Positions 1 to 5,909 of a stretch of DNA of 13,537 nt are shown here, in pieces; the stretch's first letter is position 1; every line of letters starts with the position of its first letter. The notes beneath the pieces are model-generated. The model had not been told where the DNA came from and searched no databases. It saw only the letters and a list, made by a program, of their open reading frames with translations. The translations under genes were made by a program, and so were the position numbers. Source of the DNA: an uncultured Clostridia bacterium (GTDB lineage Bacteria > Bacillota > Clostridia > Lachnospirales > Anaerotignaceae); NCBI GenBank assembly GCA_937919015.1, contig CALFPN010000159.1, positions 1 to 13,537 of the forward strand, written 5' to 3'.

Positions 1-130
1 CCTTGAACTGGAACACATTCTGGCTGCGTTCTTTCAGTTCCTTAATGATTTCATATCCATAACAATCCTTTTCTTCCAATAATGCCAGCAGCATCAGGAT
101 CGTACTGCCGCCGATCAGGTTTTTATCCAT
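1..130 (-). CDS. PadR-family transcriptional regulator (N-terminal part)
   Basis: Only the first 43 codons are inside the window; the rest lies to the left. The translation begins MDKNLIGGSTILMLLALLEE and continues with DCYGYEIIKELKERS. This is the classic start of the PadR winged-helix domain (helix 1 with 'LLALLEE', then 'GYEI'). PadR proteins are small dimeric repressors that often respond to ligands and control neighbouring membrane-protein genes. The ATG is preceded by a strong AAGGAGGG with good spacing and lies 12 bases after the upstream gene's stop, so it is the last visible gene of a three-gene operon. The paired palindromes in the operon promoter (1639-1685) are the natural candidate for its own operator. 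Family assignment is confident. The target is inferred from position. Confidence 0.85.
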   Translation of the reverse strand, partial: MDKNLIGGSTILMLLALLEEKDCYGYEIIKELKERSQNVFQFK

Positions 131-142
131 ACCATTCCCTCC

Positions 143-892
143 TTACTTCACTTCTTCGTTATTTACAAATCGTCTTTCCATTTCGTCCATACCGTCACGG
201 TACAGAACATTTCCGTCTTTATCTCTGCCTTCCAGATAAACCGTCTGGATGAGCTGTTGTCGTTCTTCCCAGCTGCCGTCCTCGTAGGGAATGATATCCA
301 CAATTGCCTTGCTCTCATCCACCTCCTGATAAAAGAAGCCTTTTTCATCCACCGGCAGGACGGCCTCTCCCATCACATAAAGTTCTGCCCCGTCAGTTTC
401 TCCTTCCTCCCAGCGGCCCCAGCGAAGGGTCACCTCCGTAATATCCGGATTCTGACAAGCTCCCAGCATCATTCCCATATTTTCGTTATAATAAGCCTTC
501 AGCTCCGTATTATAATAATCTACCCCTACATAGTGCGCTCCCCACAGGGAACCATATTGGATCGCCTGCACTGTAAACAGCCATGCATCCGTAGGACTTT
601 TTGTCCGTTTGAAAACAACCCATTTTTCCGGCTGTTCCTTGGTATAGTGAAAAAAGCCGCCATAGCCCACTTCCACAGTACCATCCTTTTCCAGCAGAAA
701 TTCCTCCGGCATACCATATCCTCTTGCTTCCAACGCTTCTGCCACTGCCTTTTCCCAGCTGAAATATTTCCCGCTGCGCTGAATCTGCAGATAGAGTAGA
801 GGCAAACAAAGGCAAATAATGCAAAGACTGAGAAAAAGCTGACGTTTTTTCTGTCTGCTGTTCAGCATAAGCTTTTCCTTTTTCCATCTCAT
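143..892 (-). CDS. Hypothetical membrane-anchored protein, middle gene of the PadR operon
   Basis: A 249-residue protein I do not recognise. A basic N-terminus (MRWKKEKLMLNSRQKKR) leads into one hydrophobic segment at about residues 18-37, followed by an acidic, Tyr/Trp-rich extracytoplasmic domain. This predicts a type II anchored protein. The start overlaps the stop of the preceding gene by four bases (ATGA) and has GGGAGGTGG five bases upstream, so translational coupling is likely. The padR gene follows after 12 bases. The layout (HAAS-type protein, anchored protein, PadR regulator) resembles Bacillota modules in which a PadR repressor controls small membrane proteins of unknown function. 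No catalytic motif is visible. The reading frame and start are well supported; the function is unknown. Confidence 0.8.
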   Translation of the reverse strand: MRWKKEKLMLNSRQKKRQLFLSLCIICLCLPLLYLQIQRSGKYFSWEKAVAEALEARGYGMPEEFLLEKDGTVEVGYGGFFHYTKEQPEKWVVFKRTKSPTDAWLFTVQAIQYGSLWGAHYVGVDYYNTELKAYYNENMGMMLGACQNPDITEVTLRWGRWEEGETDGAELYVMGEAVLPVDEKGFFYQEVDESKAIVDIIPYEDGSWEERQQLIQTVYLEGRDKDGNVLYRDGMDEMERRFVNNEEVK

Positions 893-1620
893 TCTGCCAC
901 CTCCCGTCCTTCTGTCAGAGAGATGGTCTCTTTACCATCTCCATACCAGTCGTAACGAAATTCTATTTTCTCCAGATCTTCCGGTACATTTTCAAATAAT
1001 AGCTGGATACGAAAAAAGATCCCTGCTCCTAGAGAAACACTACCTTCCGCCGGCCCATAGCCCAAATAAGAATTGCCTTCCTCGTCAGTAAAAACCATGT
1101 GGTTACATAGCCCACTGACCCTATAGTTTTCTCTGTCCCAATCCAGAGAATCTCCCCGCAGTTCCAAAGTCCCGTCTTCATAATAGCGAGCCTCCTGCAA
1201 ACGTATCCGTTCACCCTGGATGTTCCACTCTTCCTCCAGAGGAACCGTATAGACCAAGGCACTGTCTGTCTTTTCAACATATTGGCTGTTCATACTATGG
1301 AACAATTCTACTGCTGTGGGCAACAGTGACACCACTGTCAAAATAAGGAACGCTGCTGCCAACTCTCTGCCGATCATCCACAGCCAACCCAAAAGCGGAC
1401 TATGTTCCGCATGCAGAGCCTTGCCGACCTCCTGCGCATCCCCCATGTATTCCACCGTCATGACCTCCGCCACAGGGGCATCCATGCCCTCCGCCTGCAG
1501 ATCTTCATACAGCTCCTCCATATGCTCGATCAGCTCCTGACGGATGCCGTTATGGTCATATTTGAATTTTACTTCCTTCAAAACTTCGCTGACATATTTT
1601 CCCCATAATGCAGATGCCAT
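889..1620 (-). CDS. HAAS-type (DUF1700-like) membrane protein
   Basis: A 243-residue protein. The N-terminal 70 residues are helical and acidic (IRQELIEHMEELYEDLQAEG, then 'AEVMTVEYMGDAQEVGKALH'). This resembles the HAAS/DUF1700 region of PadR-associated membrane proteins, in which a helical segment reads 'eElleHleeay.dl' and a later one 'A...lGdp.e.a..l'. One transmembrane segment follows at about residues 80-103, and the C-terminal 130 residues are predicted to lie outside the membrane. The RBS is GGAGGTGA, eight bases before the ATG. It is the first gene of the operon, directly behind the palindrome-bearing promoter at 1663-1691. The partner of HAAS domains is thought to be the co-encoded regulator or a membrane permease, but the biochemical role is not established. 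The domain call is by eye. Confidence 0.75.
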   Translation of the reverse strand: MASALWGKYVSEVLKEVKFKYDHNGIRQELIEHMEELYEDLQAEGMDAPVAEVMTVEYMGDAQEVGKALHAEHSPLLGWLWMIGRELAAAFLILTVVSLLPTAVELFHSMNSQYVEKTDSALVYTVPLEEEWNIQGERIRLQEARYYEDGTLELRGDSLDWDRENYRVSGLCNHMVFTDEEGNSYLGYGPAEGSVSLGAGIFFRIQLLFENVPEDLEKIEFRYDWYGDGKETISLTEGREVAE

Positions 1621-1638
1621 ATCTTCACCTCCGCCGCA

Positions 1639-1685
1639 TACCTAGAACTTCTATGTATTGCTATTATACCTAGAAATTCTAGGTA
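1639..1685 (-). promoter_or_regulatory. Paired palindromic operators, probably for the PadR regulator
   Basis: There are two related 19-base palindromes. Positions 1667-1685 read TACCTAGAA-A-TTCTAGGTA, a perfect 9-1-9 inverted repeat that fills the promoter spacer and overlaps the end of the -10 box. Positions 1639-1657 read TACCTAGAA-C-TTCTATGTA, the same with one mismatch, and cover the predicted transcription start. The centres are 28 bp apart. A dimer bound at either site would block RNA polymerase. That the binder is the PadR protein of this operon is an inference from position. Confidence 0.8.
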
Positions 1686-1691
1686 TGTCAA
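1663..1691 (-). promoter_or_regulatory. Consensus sigma-A promoter of the HAAS/PadR operon
   Basis: Read on the minus strand this is TTGACA (1686-1691), a 17-base spacer, then TATAAT (1663-1668): a perfect match to consensus in both boxes and spacing. A second overlapping TTGACA lies at 1692-1697. The predicted start is near 1656, giving a leader of about 35 bases with a strong RBS. Such a strong promoter implies tight repression, consistent with the embedded palindromes. Confidence 0.9.
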
Positions 1692-1695
1692 TGTC

Positions 1696-1721
1696 AAAAG
1701 AAAAAACTCCCTTTCGGGGAG
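1696..1721 (-). terminator. Intrinsic terminator of the stalk/PepSY gene
   Basis: On the minus strand, CTCCC and GGGAG form a five-base-pair stem around a CGAAA loop, followed by TTTTTTCTTTT. It lies about 45 bases after the stop at 1768, and its T-tract ends just upstream of the -35 box of the next operon. The stem is short but GC-rich and well placed. Confidence 0.8.
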
Positions 1722-1767
1722 CCTTTTCCTTAGAGGAGATTTTATTTGGATTCTGCTATCTTATTTC

Positions 1768-2622
1768 TTAATCATCATAGTCTTTTTCTGCTTTCAGAAT
1801 CTTGCCTGTTTCTGCGTTGATTTCGTAATCATATTCCATACGGCCTTTTTCAAATTCCACTTCATATTTCACAATACCATCATCACGGTCTCTTTCCGCC
1901 TTCAGTTTTGTTACTTCGCTTTTCTTCAGGCCCGCATGTTTCAGCGCAATTTCCTTTGCTTTTTCCAGACCAATGTCTTTTACTTTATTTTTGTCCTTAT
2001 CTTTTACTTTATCTTTGAAAGTATCTGCATCTGTTACAGTATCCCTGTCTTTTTTATCACCAAAAGTGTCCGCATCTGTTACAGTAAAACCATCGCTGGT
2101 CAGTGTCACAGTTTTTGTGTCATTGTCCCATTCCACCGTCTTATCCATGATCTGACCGATCGCTCTCAAAGGCAGATAGGTGGAGCCATCATACAGCAGA
2201 GGATAGATTCTCTTGCCTGCGGATGTCTTGAATGTTTCTTCCTTGCCATCGATCACGATGGTAAAGTCTTTTCTCACCTGAACAGAAATATTTTTCGCCT
2301 TGCCTTCTACAGCTTTATTGGAAGAACTCTTTGTTTCTCTTTCGCCTTCCAGCGTAATTGTCTTGGTATCTTCATCCCAATTCACATTTTTTCCAATCGC
2401 TTCCCCAATCGCTCTCAGCGGCAGATAGGTGGATTCTTCATACACCAGCGCAAAGGCTGCGGAGCCGTCCGCCCGTTTGAAATTCTTTTCTTTTCCATCA
2501 ATAACGATGGTAAAATCCGGGCGAAGCCTTGCTGTTTCATAATCGATAGCCGCCATAACAGGCATTGCCATCGTCGCTGTCATGATCAGTGTTGTTCCCA
2601 ATGCGATCCATTTTTTCTTCAT
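1768..2622 (-). CDS. Secreted protein with two stalk domains and a C-terminal PepSY domain
   Basis: 284 residues from the ATG at 2622 (MKKKWIALG), chosen because GGGTGAG precedes it and a signal peptide starts there; an in-frame start 17 codons upstream lacks these. Residues 1-24 form a signal peptide with likely cleavage after VMA. Two repeats (about 35-94 and 118-175) each read DFTIVIDGKE ... TYLPLRAIG ... W(D/N)xDTKT(I/V)TL, the hallmark of the copper-amine-oxidase-N-like stalk domain, an extracellular structural module without copper chemistry. A Lys/Asp-rich linker (about 180-217) contains TVTDADTF twice. Residues 217-284 match PepSY (EKAKEIALKHAG ... YEVEF ... YDYEINAETGKIL), a domain thought to act as an inhibitor or chaperone of exported proteins. 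It is a single-gene unit with its own promoter and terminator. The exact role is unknown. Confidence 0.85.
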   Translation of the reverse strand: MKKKWIALGTTLIMTATMAMPVMAAIDYETARLRPDFTIVIDGKEKNFKRADGSAAFALVYEESTYLPLRAIGEAIGKNVNWDEDTKTITLEGERETKSSSNKAVEGKAKNISVQVRKDFTIVIDGKEETFKTSAGKRIYPLLYDGSTYLPLRAIGQIMDKTVEWDNDTKTVTLTSDGFTVTDADTFGDKKDRDTVTDADTFKDKVKDKDKNKVKDIGLEKAKEIALKHAGLKKSEVTKLKAERDRDDGIVKYEVEFEKGRMEYDYEINAETGKILKAEKDYDD

Positions 2623-2673
2623 ATCTCTCACCCTTTCATAGTATTTCTCTTTCTTTTCTATAAAATAACACAA

Positions 2674-2702
2674 ATCATATTAAAATGCTATACTTTTTTC
2701 AA
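2674..2702 (-). promoter_or_regulatory. Promoter of the stalk/PepSY gene
   Basis: On the minus strand: TTGAAA (2697-2702), 17-base spacer, TATGAT (2674-2679). It lies 52 bases upstream of the ATG at 2622 in very AT-rich DNA. Confidence 0.7.
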
Positions 2703-2709
2703 ATTTATG

Positions 2710-2742
2710 GATAATGATTTTTTATTGATAATAGAATTATCA
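2710..2742. promoter_or_regulatory. Fur/PerR-like palindrome upstream of the stalk/PepSY promoter
   Basis: Positions 2726-2742 read TGATAAT-AGA-ATTATCA, a perfect 7-3-7 inverted repeat. A further half-site, GATAATGAT, lies at 2710-2718. The arms are identical to those of the Bacillus Fur box (TGATAAT-N-ATTATCA), but the central spacer is three bases instead of one. It lies about 24 bases upstream of the -35 box. AT-rich DNA yields such palindromes by chance, so this is only a candidate site. Confidence 0.35.
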
Positions 2743-2756
2743 TTTGTTTTTCTATA

Positions 2757-2785
2757 ATAAAAAAGGACAAGCATTTGCTTGTCCT
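2757..2785 (-). terminator. Terminator of the tRNA-Thr/tRNA-Tyr operon
   Basis: AGGACAAGCA and TGCTTGTCCT (2764-2785) form a stem of eight to ten base pairs. On the minus strand it is followed by a run of T residues (about 2757-2764). It begins ten bases after the 3' end of tRNA-Tyr. Confidence 0.88.
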
Positions 2786-2795
2786 CATTTTTCAC

Positions 2796-2876
2796 TGGGC
2801 GGAGAAGGATTCGAACCTTCGAAGCTATCGCAACAGATTTACAGTCTGCCCCCTTTGGCCGCTCGGGAATCCACCC
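2796..2876 (-). tRNA. tRNA-Tyr (anticodon GTA)
   Basis: On the minus strand the acceptor arms GGGTGGA and TCCGCCC pair (one G-U) with discriminator A. The anticodon arm CAGA-CTGTAAA-TCTG presents GTA. A long variable arm (class II) and the T-arm GAAGG-TTCGAAT-CCTTC are present. The 81-base gene does not encode CCA, so the end must be added after transcription. It is the second gene of a two-tRNA operon. Confidence 0.96.
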
Positions 2877-2912
2877 ACATAGTGAAACGATTTCTCGTTT
2901 ACATAAATAAAA

Positions 2913-2985
2913 AGCCGATGATCGGACTCGAACCGATAACCTGCTGATTACAAGTCAGCTGCTCTGCCAATTGAGCCACATCGGC
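2913..2985 (-). tRNA. tRNA-Thr (anticodon TGT)
   Basis: On the minus strand the acceptor arms GCCGATG and CATCGGC pair perfectly with discriminator T. The anticodon arm GCTGA-CTTGTAA-TCAGC presents TGT (reads ACA and related Thr codons). The T-arm ATCGG-TTCGAGT-CCGAT is complete. It is 73 bases long without an encoded CCA. It is the promoter-proximal member of the pair, 36 bases ahead of tRNA-Tyr. Confidence 0.96.
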
Positions 2986-3010
2986 GTAACTCGTAACTGA
3001 GTACTTGCCT

Positions 3011-3039
3011 ATATTACCATCAATCTTCACCTTCGTCAA
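3011..3039 (-). promoter_or_regulatory. Promoter of the tRNA operon
   Basis: On the minus strand: TTGACG (3034-3039), 17-base spacer, TAATAT (3011-3016). It ends 25 bases before the 5' end of tRNA-Thr. No terminator is visible between the upstream 68-codon gene (stop at 3057) and this promoter, so some readthrough from that gene is possible. Confidence 0.85.
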
Positions 3040-3056
3040 GCATTTTTTTCATTTTT

Positions 3057-3263
3057 TTAAAAAAATTTTGAAATCGATCGTAAAATGTCGAAAAGATACG
3101 TTTCCATAAATCGCAGCACCGCCACCAGACTTGCCAGATAGCATCCCAGTTCAATGGGTTTCAGCATAAAATTATTCTGCCAGCGGGTCACCATAGCTTC
3201 CAGCACCGACTGGATACAAAGGATCAGAAACAGCTGTCCCGCCAGCGTCAGAAAGCCATCCAT
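3057..3263 (-). CDS. Small two-helix membrane protein, unknown function
   Basis: A 68-residue protein. It has two hydrophobic segments, about residues 4-24 (LTLAGQLFLILCIQSVLEAM) and 38-58 (IELGCYLASLVAVLRFMETY), joined by a short basic loop with WQNN. The start is preceded by AAGGAGGG at good spacing and by a plausible promoter, so it is probably a real gene despite its size. I do not recognise the family. It is divergent from the alpha/beta-hydrolase operon and shares the intergenic region with it. Its stop sits immediately upstream of the tRNA promoter without a clear terminator of its own. Confidence 0.7.
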   Translation of the reverse strand: MDGFLTLAGQLFLILCIQSVLEAMVTRWQNNFMLKPIELGCYLASLVAVLRFMETYLFDILRSISKFF

Positions 3264-3289
3264 TCCCCTCCCTCCTTAAGAAAATCTTC

Positions 3290-3319
3290 ATATTATCTTA
3301 TGAAAAAAATCCTTTTCAA
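3290..3319 (-). promoter_or_regulatory. Putative promoter of the 68-residue membrane protein gene
   Basis: On the minus strand: TTGAAA (3314-3319), 18-base spacer, TAATAT (3290-3295), ending 27 bases before the ATG. Its -35 box overlaps that of the divergent plus-strand promoter. Confidence 0.55.
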
Positions 3320-3343
3320 ATTCTATTTTTGCGTTCATAATAT
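3315..3343 (+). promoter_or_regulatory. Putative promoter of the hydrolase/thioesterase operon
   Basis: TTCAAA (3315-3320), 17-base spacer, TAATAT (3338-3343). This gives a leader of roughly 90 bases before the ATG at 3443. The -35 box is four of six to consensus. It overlaps the -35 box of the opposite-strand promoter by five bases. Confidence 0.5.
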
Positions 3344-3442
3344 AAAATAAGCAATAGCAGGGAAAGGGTGCTGCAGAACGGGATTTACAGGTATCCTTTT
3401 CCATTTACATAGTATAAAAATTCCTCTGAAGGAGGTTTGTAT

Positions 3443-4390
3443 ATGAAAAAAAATATTGCAAAATATTTTCTCGGTTTTTTTGGTGCCATCGGCGGGGCTC
3501 TGGCCGGTCTGGTGGGCTATCAAAAGTTTGTGCTGAAACAGGCCCGCAAGAAAAAGGATGAGACCTATTTTATGGAAACATGGGAAACGGAAGCCGGCGA
3601 GGTCGCCTATCGTTCTGTGGGCAAAGGCAGGCCGCTCCTCCTTATCCACAGCGTCATGGTCGGTGCCTCCTGTCGGGAATGGGATGCTGTCATTGATGGT
3701 CTTTCCGAAAACTACCACGTTTACGCCATGGATCTGCCCGGCTTCGGCAATTCCTTCTGCCCAGCAGAGCCTTGGACAGCTTATCAGTATGCCCAGTTTT
3801 TACATGAATTCATCGAAAACGTCATCAAACGCCCCGTTTGTGTCTGCGGTGCCAATGCAGGGGCGGATTTTGCGCTGGTGCTTTCCATGCTGCATCCGGA
3901 ACAGGTAAAACGCATGGTTCTGGTTTCCCCCGAAGGCATTGGTAAAGGCTTTGCCACAGAGGAAGACACAAAATCCCTTTCTCTGCTCTTAAACCCCGTG
4001 GCGGGTACCCAGAAATTCCTGCTGGGCACATCGAAAAAAGCCATTAGACAGCAGCTGGAAGATGCTTTTTATGCAAAAGAGCTCATTTCTGCAGAACTGG
4101 TGCAGCGTTACGCAGACGCAGCCCGTTACGGCTACCATGCCCAAACCACTTACGCCGGCATTGCCACCAGATTTTACGCAGCAGACACAAAACCTGCCTT
4201 TGAAAAACTTTCCGTCTCCTTCCTGATGATTTGGGGCGAAGAAAACAAGACAAACCCTGCGGAAAATTTTGATACAGCAGAAAAAATGAAAGACTTCGGT
4301 GCCTTTGCCGTTTTTGAAAACACAGGTGCCCTGCCCCACATGGAAAACAGCAAGGCTTTCCTGGAAAATGTAAAAGAATTTTTGAAATAA
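3443..4390 (+). CDS. Membrane-anchored alpha/beta-hydrolase-fold protein with Asn at the nucleophile position
   Basis: 315 residues from the ATG at 3443, which has GAAGGAGG at proper spacing; a TTG two codons earlier lies too close to that RBS. Residues 4-30 are a glycine-rich hydrophobic segment, probably an N-terminal anchor. The rest follows the alpha/beta hydrolase pattern: PLLLIHS (64-70, oxyanion strand, Ser where Gly is usual), VYAMDLPGFGNS (93-104), CGANAG (135-140, the nucleophile elbow), LMIWGEEN (261-268, acid strand) and LPHME (297-301, His299). The elbow normally reads G-x-S-x-G; here the central residue is Asn138 (AAT codon), so the usual serine-hydrolase mechanism looks impossible. 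It may be a pseudoenzyme, a binding protein or an atypical enzyme. The stop is 28 bases before the first thioesterase gene. Confidence 0.85.
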   Translation: MKKNIAKYFLGFFGAIGGALAGLVGYQKFVLKQARKKKDETYFMETWETEAGEVAYRSVGKGRPLLLIHSVMVGASCREWDAVIDGLSENYHVYAMDLPGFGNSFCPAEPWTAYQYAQFLHEFIENVIKRPVCVCGANAGADFALVLSMLHPEQVKRMVLVSPEGIGKGFATEEDTKSLSLLLNPVAGTQKFLLGTSKKAIRQQLEDAFYAKELISAELVQRYADAARYGYHAQTTYAGIATRFYAADTKPAFEKLSVSFLMIWGEENKTNPAENFDTAEKMKDFGAFAVFENTGALPHMENSKAFLENVKEFLK

Positions 4391-4418
4391 CAGAAGAAAA
4401 AGTTAAAGGAGACCAACT

Positions 4419-4889
4419 ATGCACTGGACAGAAATCCCCGGGCTTTCTCAGGCGCACATGGAAGCATTTTTCCACACTGCCATGCTGCCCGATTCCCAAT
4501 TGAAACACCACGGCGTAATCCCCCGTATGGACCCCCGCTTTGTTGCCTGCGATTTTGAAAAAGGCATGCTGGATGTGGCCTATGATGTACAGGCGTGGGA
4601 GCTGAATCCCGAAGACGTCATCCACGGCGGCATGATCTCCACCGCACTGGATACCACCATGGGTATGCTCTGCCATTACTTTACCCACCTGAGTGCCCCT
4701 ACCGTGGTGACCGTTACCATGAACGTTTCCTTCCTGAAACCCATCGTTCTGGGGGACACCTTCCACATCAAATGCCAGCTGGATTCCATCGGCCGCACCC
4801 TGCAGACCGTAAAGGCAGAAGTACGGCTGGAACGGGATGATGTGCTGGCATGTATCGCCACAGCCACCTTCATGGCTGTCAGCGGGTAA
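4419..4889 (+). CDS. Hotdog-fold thioesterase, PaaI-like (first tandem copy)
   Basis: 156 residues; RBS AAAGGAG seven bases before ATG. The core reads NPEDVIHGG (63-71), then STALDTTMG with Asp78, TVTMNVSFLKP (98-108), LGD and GRTL, ending ATATFM. This matches the 4HBT/PaaI family, where the HGG motif begins the hotdog helix and the Asp (or Glu) on it helps hydrolyse acyl-CoA thioesters. The length is usual for the family. It shares about 40% identity by eye with the next gene over about 118 residues, so the two arose by tandem duplication. It is the second gene of a three-gene operon behind the hydrolase-fold protein. Substrate unknown; a role in acyl-CoA or lipid turnover is an inference. 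Confidence 0.85.
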   Translation: MHWTEIPGLSQAHMEAFFHTAMLPDSQLKHHGVIPRMDPRFVACDFEKGMLDVAYDVQAWELNPEDVIHGGMISTALDTTMGMLCHYFTHLSAPTVVTVTMNVSFLKPIVLGDTFHIKCQLDSIGRTLQTVKAEVRLERDDVLACIATATFMAVSG

Positions 4890-4902
4890 GGAGGTGGAAC
4901 GC

Positions 4903-5397
4903 GTGGAACTGATCACATTAACAGACGATATCAATTCTCAGGAAAATATGGAGCAATGGCTTTCCCAGCTGGGGCACCCCGATAATCCCATTTCCAACAA
5001 CGGGGTACTGGTGCATCTGGAACCCCACTTCGTTTCCTGCGATTTTGCAAACAGAGAAGCCACCATCGGTTTTGAGGCTCTGGAATGGGAGCTGAACCCC
5101 GGCGGCAGCCTCCACGGCGGCATCATCATGACCTGCTTTGACGTTTCCTTTGGCCTGACCTGCCATTATTTCGCCAAACAGCATATGGTGACTACCGTCA
5201 ACCTGACCACCACCTTCCTGAAGCCTGTCCTTCTGGGGGATATGGTGCAGTATCATGTAAAGGTGACTAATCTGGGGCGCACCCTCATCAGCCTGACAGC
5301 GGAAGCCACCGTTCACAGAAACGGCAAGGATGTGCTGGTGGGTACCGCAACAGCTACCTTCATGAAACTGGCAAAGACCTTTGAAAGACCCATTTAA
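4903..5397 (+). CDS. Hotdog-fold thioesterase, PaaI-like (second tandem copy)
   Basis: 164 residues from a GTG at 4903. That start is chosen because AAGGAGGTG lies seven bases upstream and the previous gene stops at 4889; an in-frame ATG at 4837 would overlap that gene and lacks an RBS. The core is SLHGG (69-73), TCFDVSFG with Asp80, TTTFLKPVLLGD (102-113), GRTL (125-128) and ATATFM. The HGG and Asp are both kept, so the two copies are probably both active. The N-terminus (about residues 1-38) is unlike that of the first copy, which may reflect different partners or substrates. Last gene of the operon; a terminator follows directly. Confidence 0.85.
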   Translation: MELITLTDDINSQENMEQWLSQLGHPDNPISNNGVLVHLEPHFVSCDFANREATIGFEALEWELNPGGSLHGGIIMTCFDVSFGLTCHYFAKQHMVTTVNLTTTFLKPVLLGDMVQYHVKVTNLGRTLISLTAEATVHRNGKDVLVGTATATFMKLAKTFERPI

Positions 5398-5401
5398 CGA
5401 A

Positions 5402-5430
5402 AAAAGCACCCGAAAGGGTGCTTTTATTTT
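5402..5430. terminator. Bidirectional terminator between convergent operons
   Basis: AAAAGCACCC-GAAA-GGGTGCTTTT (5402-5425) is a perfect ten-base-pair hairpin with a GAAA tetraloop, followed by ATTTTT on the plus strand and A-rich DNA on the left side. It can end both the thioesterase operon (stop 5397) and the minus-strand operon, whose stop codon (5424-5426) overlaps its edge. Confidence 0.92.
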
Positions 5431-5897
5431 TCTGTATTTTCTTCTATTTCTTTCATCAATTCTTCTTTTGACACAAAGGTATGGGTTTTCAGATAAAAAA
5501 TCAGCAGGAAAACATAAAAACCCAGAAAAATATGAATTTGTGTTTCTCCGCCTCTGGCAGGTAAAAGTTTATACAGTATTTCCACATTGATGCCGCCCAA
5601 AAATAAGAACGGCCAATATAAACAAGCCAAAACCAGATAAATAATCCCGATAATCAATCCAATCAACGGAATCCTGCTCGTCTCCATGGGTTTGGATAAA
5701 TAATGCATCCCCAGAAATGCCAAAACGATACCCATAAGGATCGCCATAGCAAAAAGGCCCATCATTGGACCTGCCGCATCATAGGTTCTGGAACGATATT
5801 CATTCAGCATCCATGTGATATATGCTGTTCCATGAATAAAAATATATGGAACCAGTGCCGCATACAGCCCCCAGAAAATATCTTTTCTTCTCGTCAT
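5424..5897 (-). CDS. Four-helix membrane protein, unknown function
   Basis: 157 residues from the ATG at 5897, preceded by AAGGGGTG at proper spacing; a GTG three codons earlier (5906) abuts that RBS and is less likely. Hydrophobic segments lie at about 8-30, 44-66, 77-100 and 121-136, and a charged cytoplasmic tail ends KEELMKEIEENTEK. No catalytic motif is visible and I do not recognise the family. It starts 12 bases after the stop of the DUF975 gene, whose end overlaps its RBS, so the two are co-transcribed and likely function together at the membrane. Confidence 0.75.
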   Translation of the reverse strand: MTRRKDIFWGLYAALVPYIFIHGTAYITWMLNEYRSRTYDAAGPMMGLFAMAILMGIVLAFLGMHYLSKPMETSRIPLIGLIIGIIYLVLACLYWPFLFLGGINVEILYKLLPARGGETQIHIFLGFYVFLLIFYLKTHTFVSKEELMKEIEENTEK

Positions 5898-5909
5898 ATT
5901 TTTCACCCC

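Noticed and set aside
2705..2713. DnaA-box-like TATGGATAA
   Set aside because: A single 8-of-9 match in AT-rich DNA without a cluster or dnaA/dnaN nearby does not indicate an origin.
1936..2757. Open frame of 273 codons on the plus strand opposite the stalk/PepSY gene
   Set aside because: It has no RBS, is Phe/Ile/Cys-rich and low in complexity, and runs antisense to a gene with a signal peptide and clear domains.
2744..2947. Plus-strand frame reading GGEGFEPSK and MIGLEPITC
   Set aside because: It is the antisense translation of the two tRNA genes, a common false gene call.
4837..4902. Longer N-terminus for the second thioesterase (ATG at 4837)
   Set aside because: It would overlap the first thioesterase gene by 53 bases and has no RBS; the GTG at 4903 has AAGGAGGTG at ideal distance.
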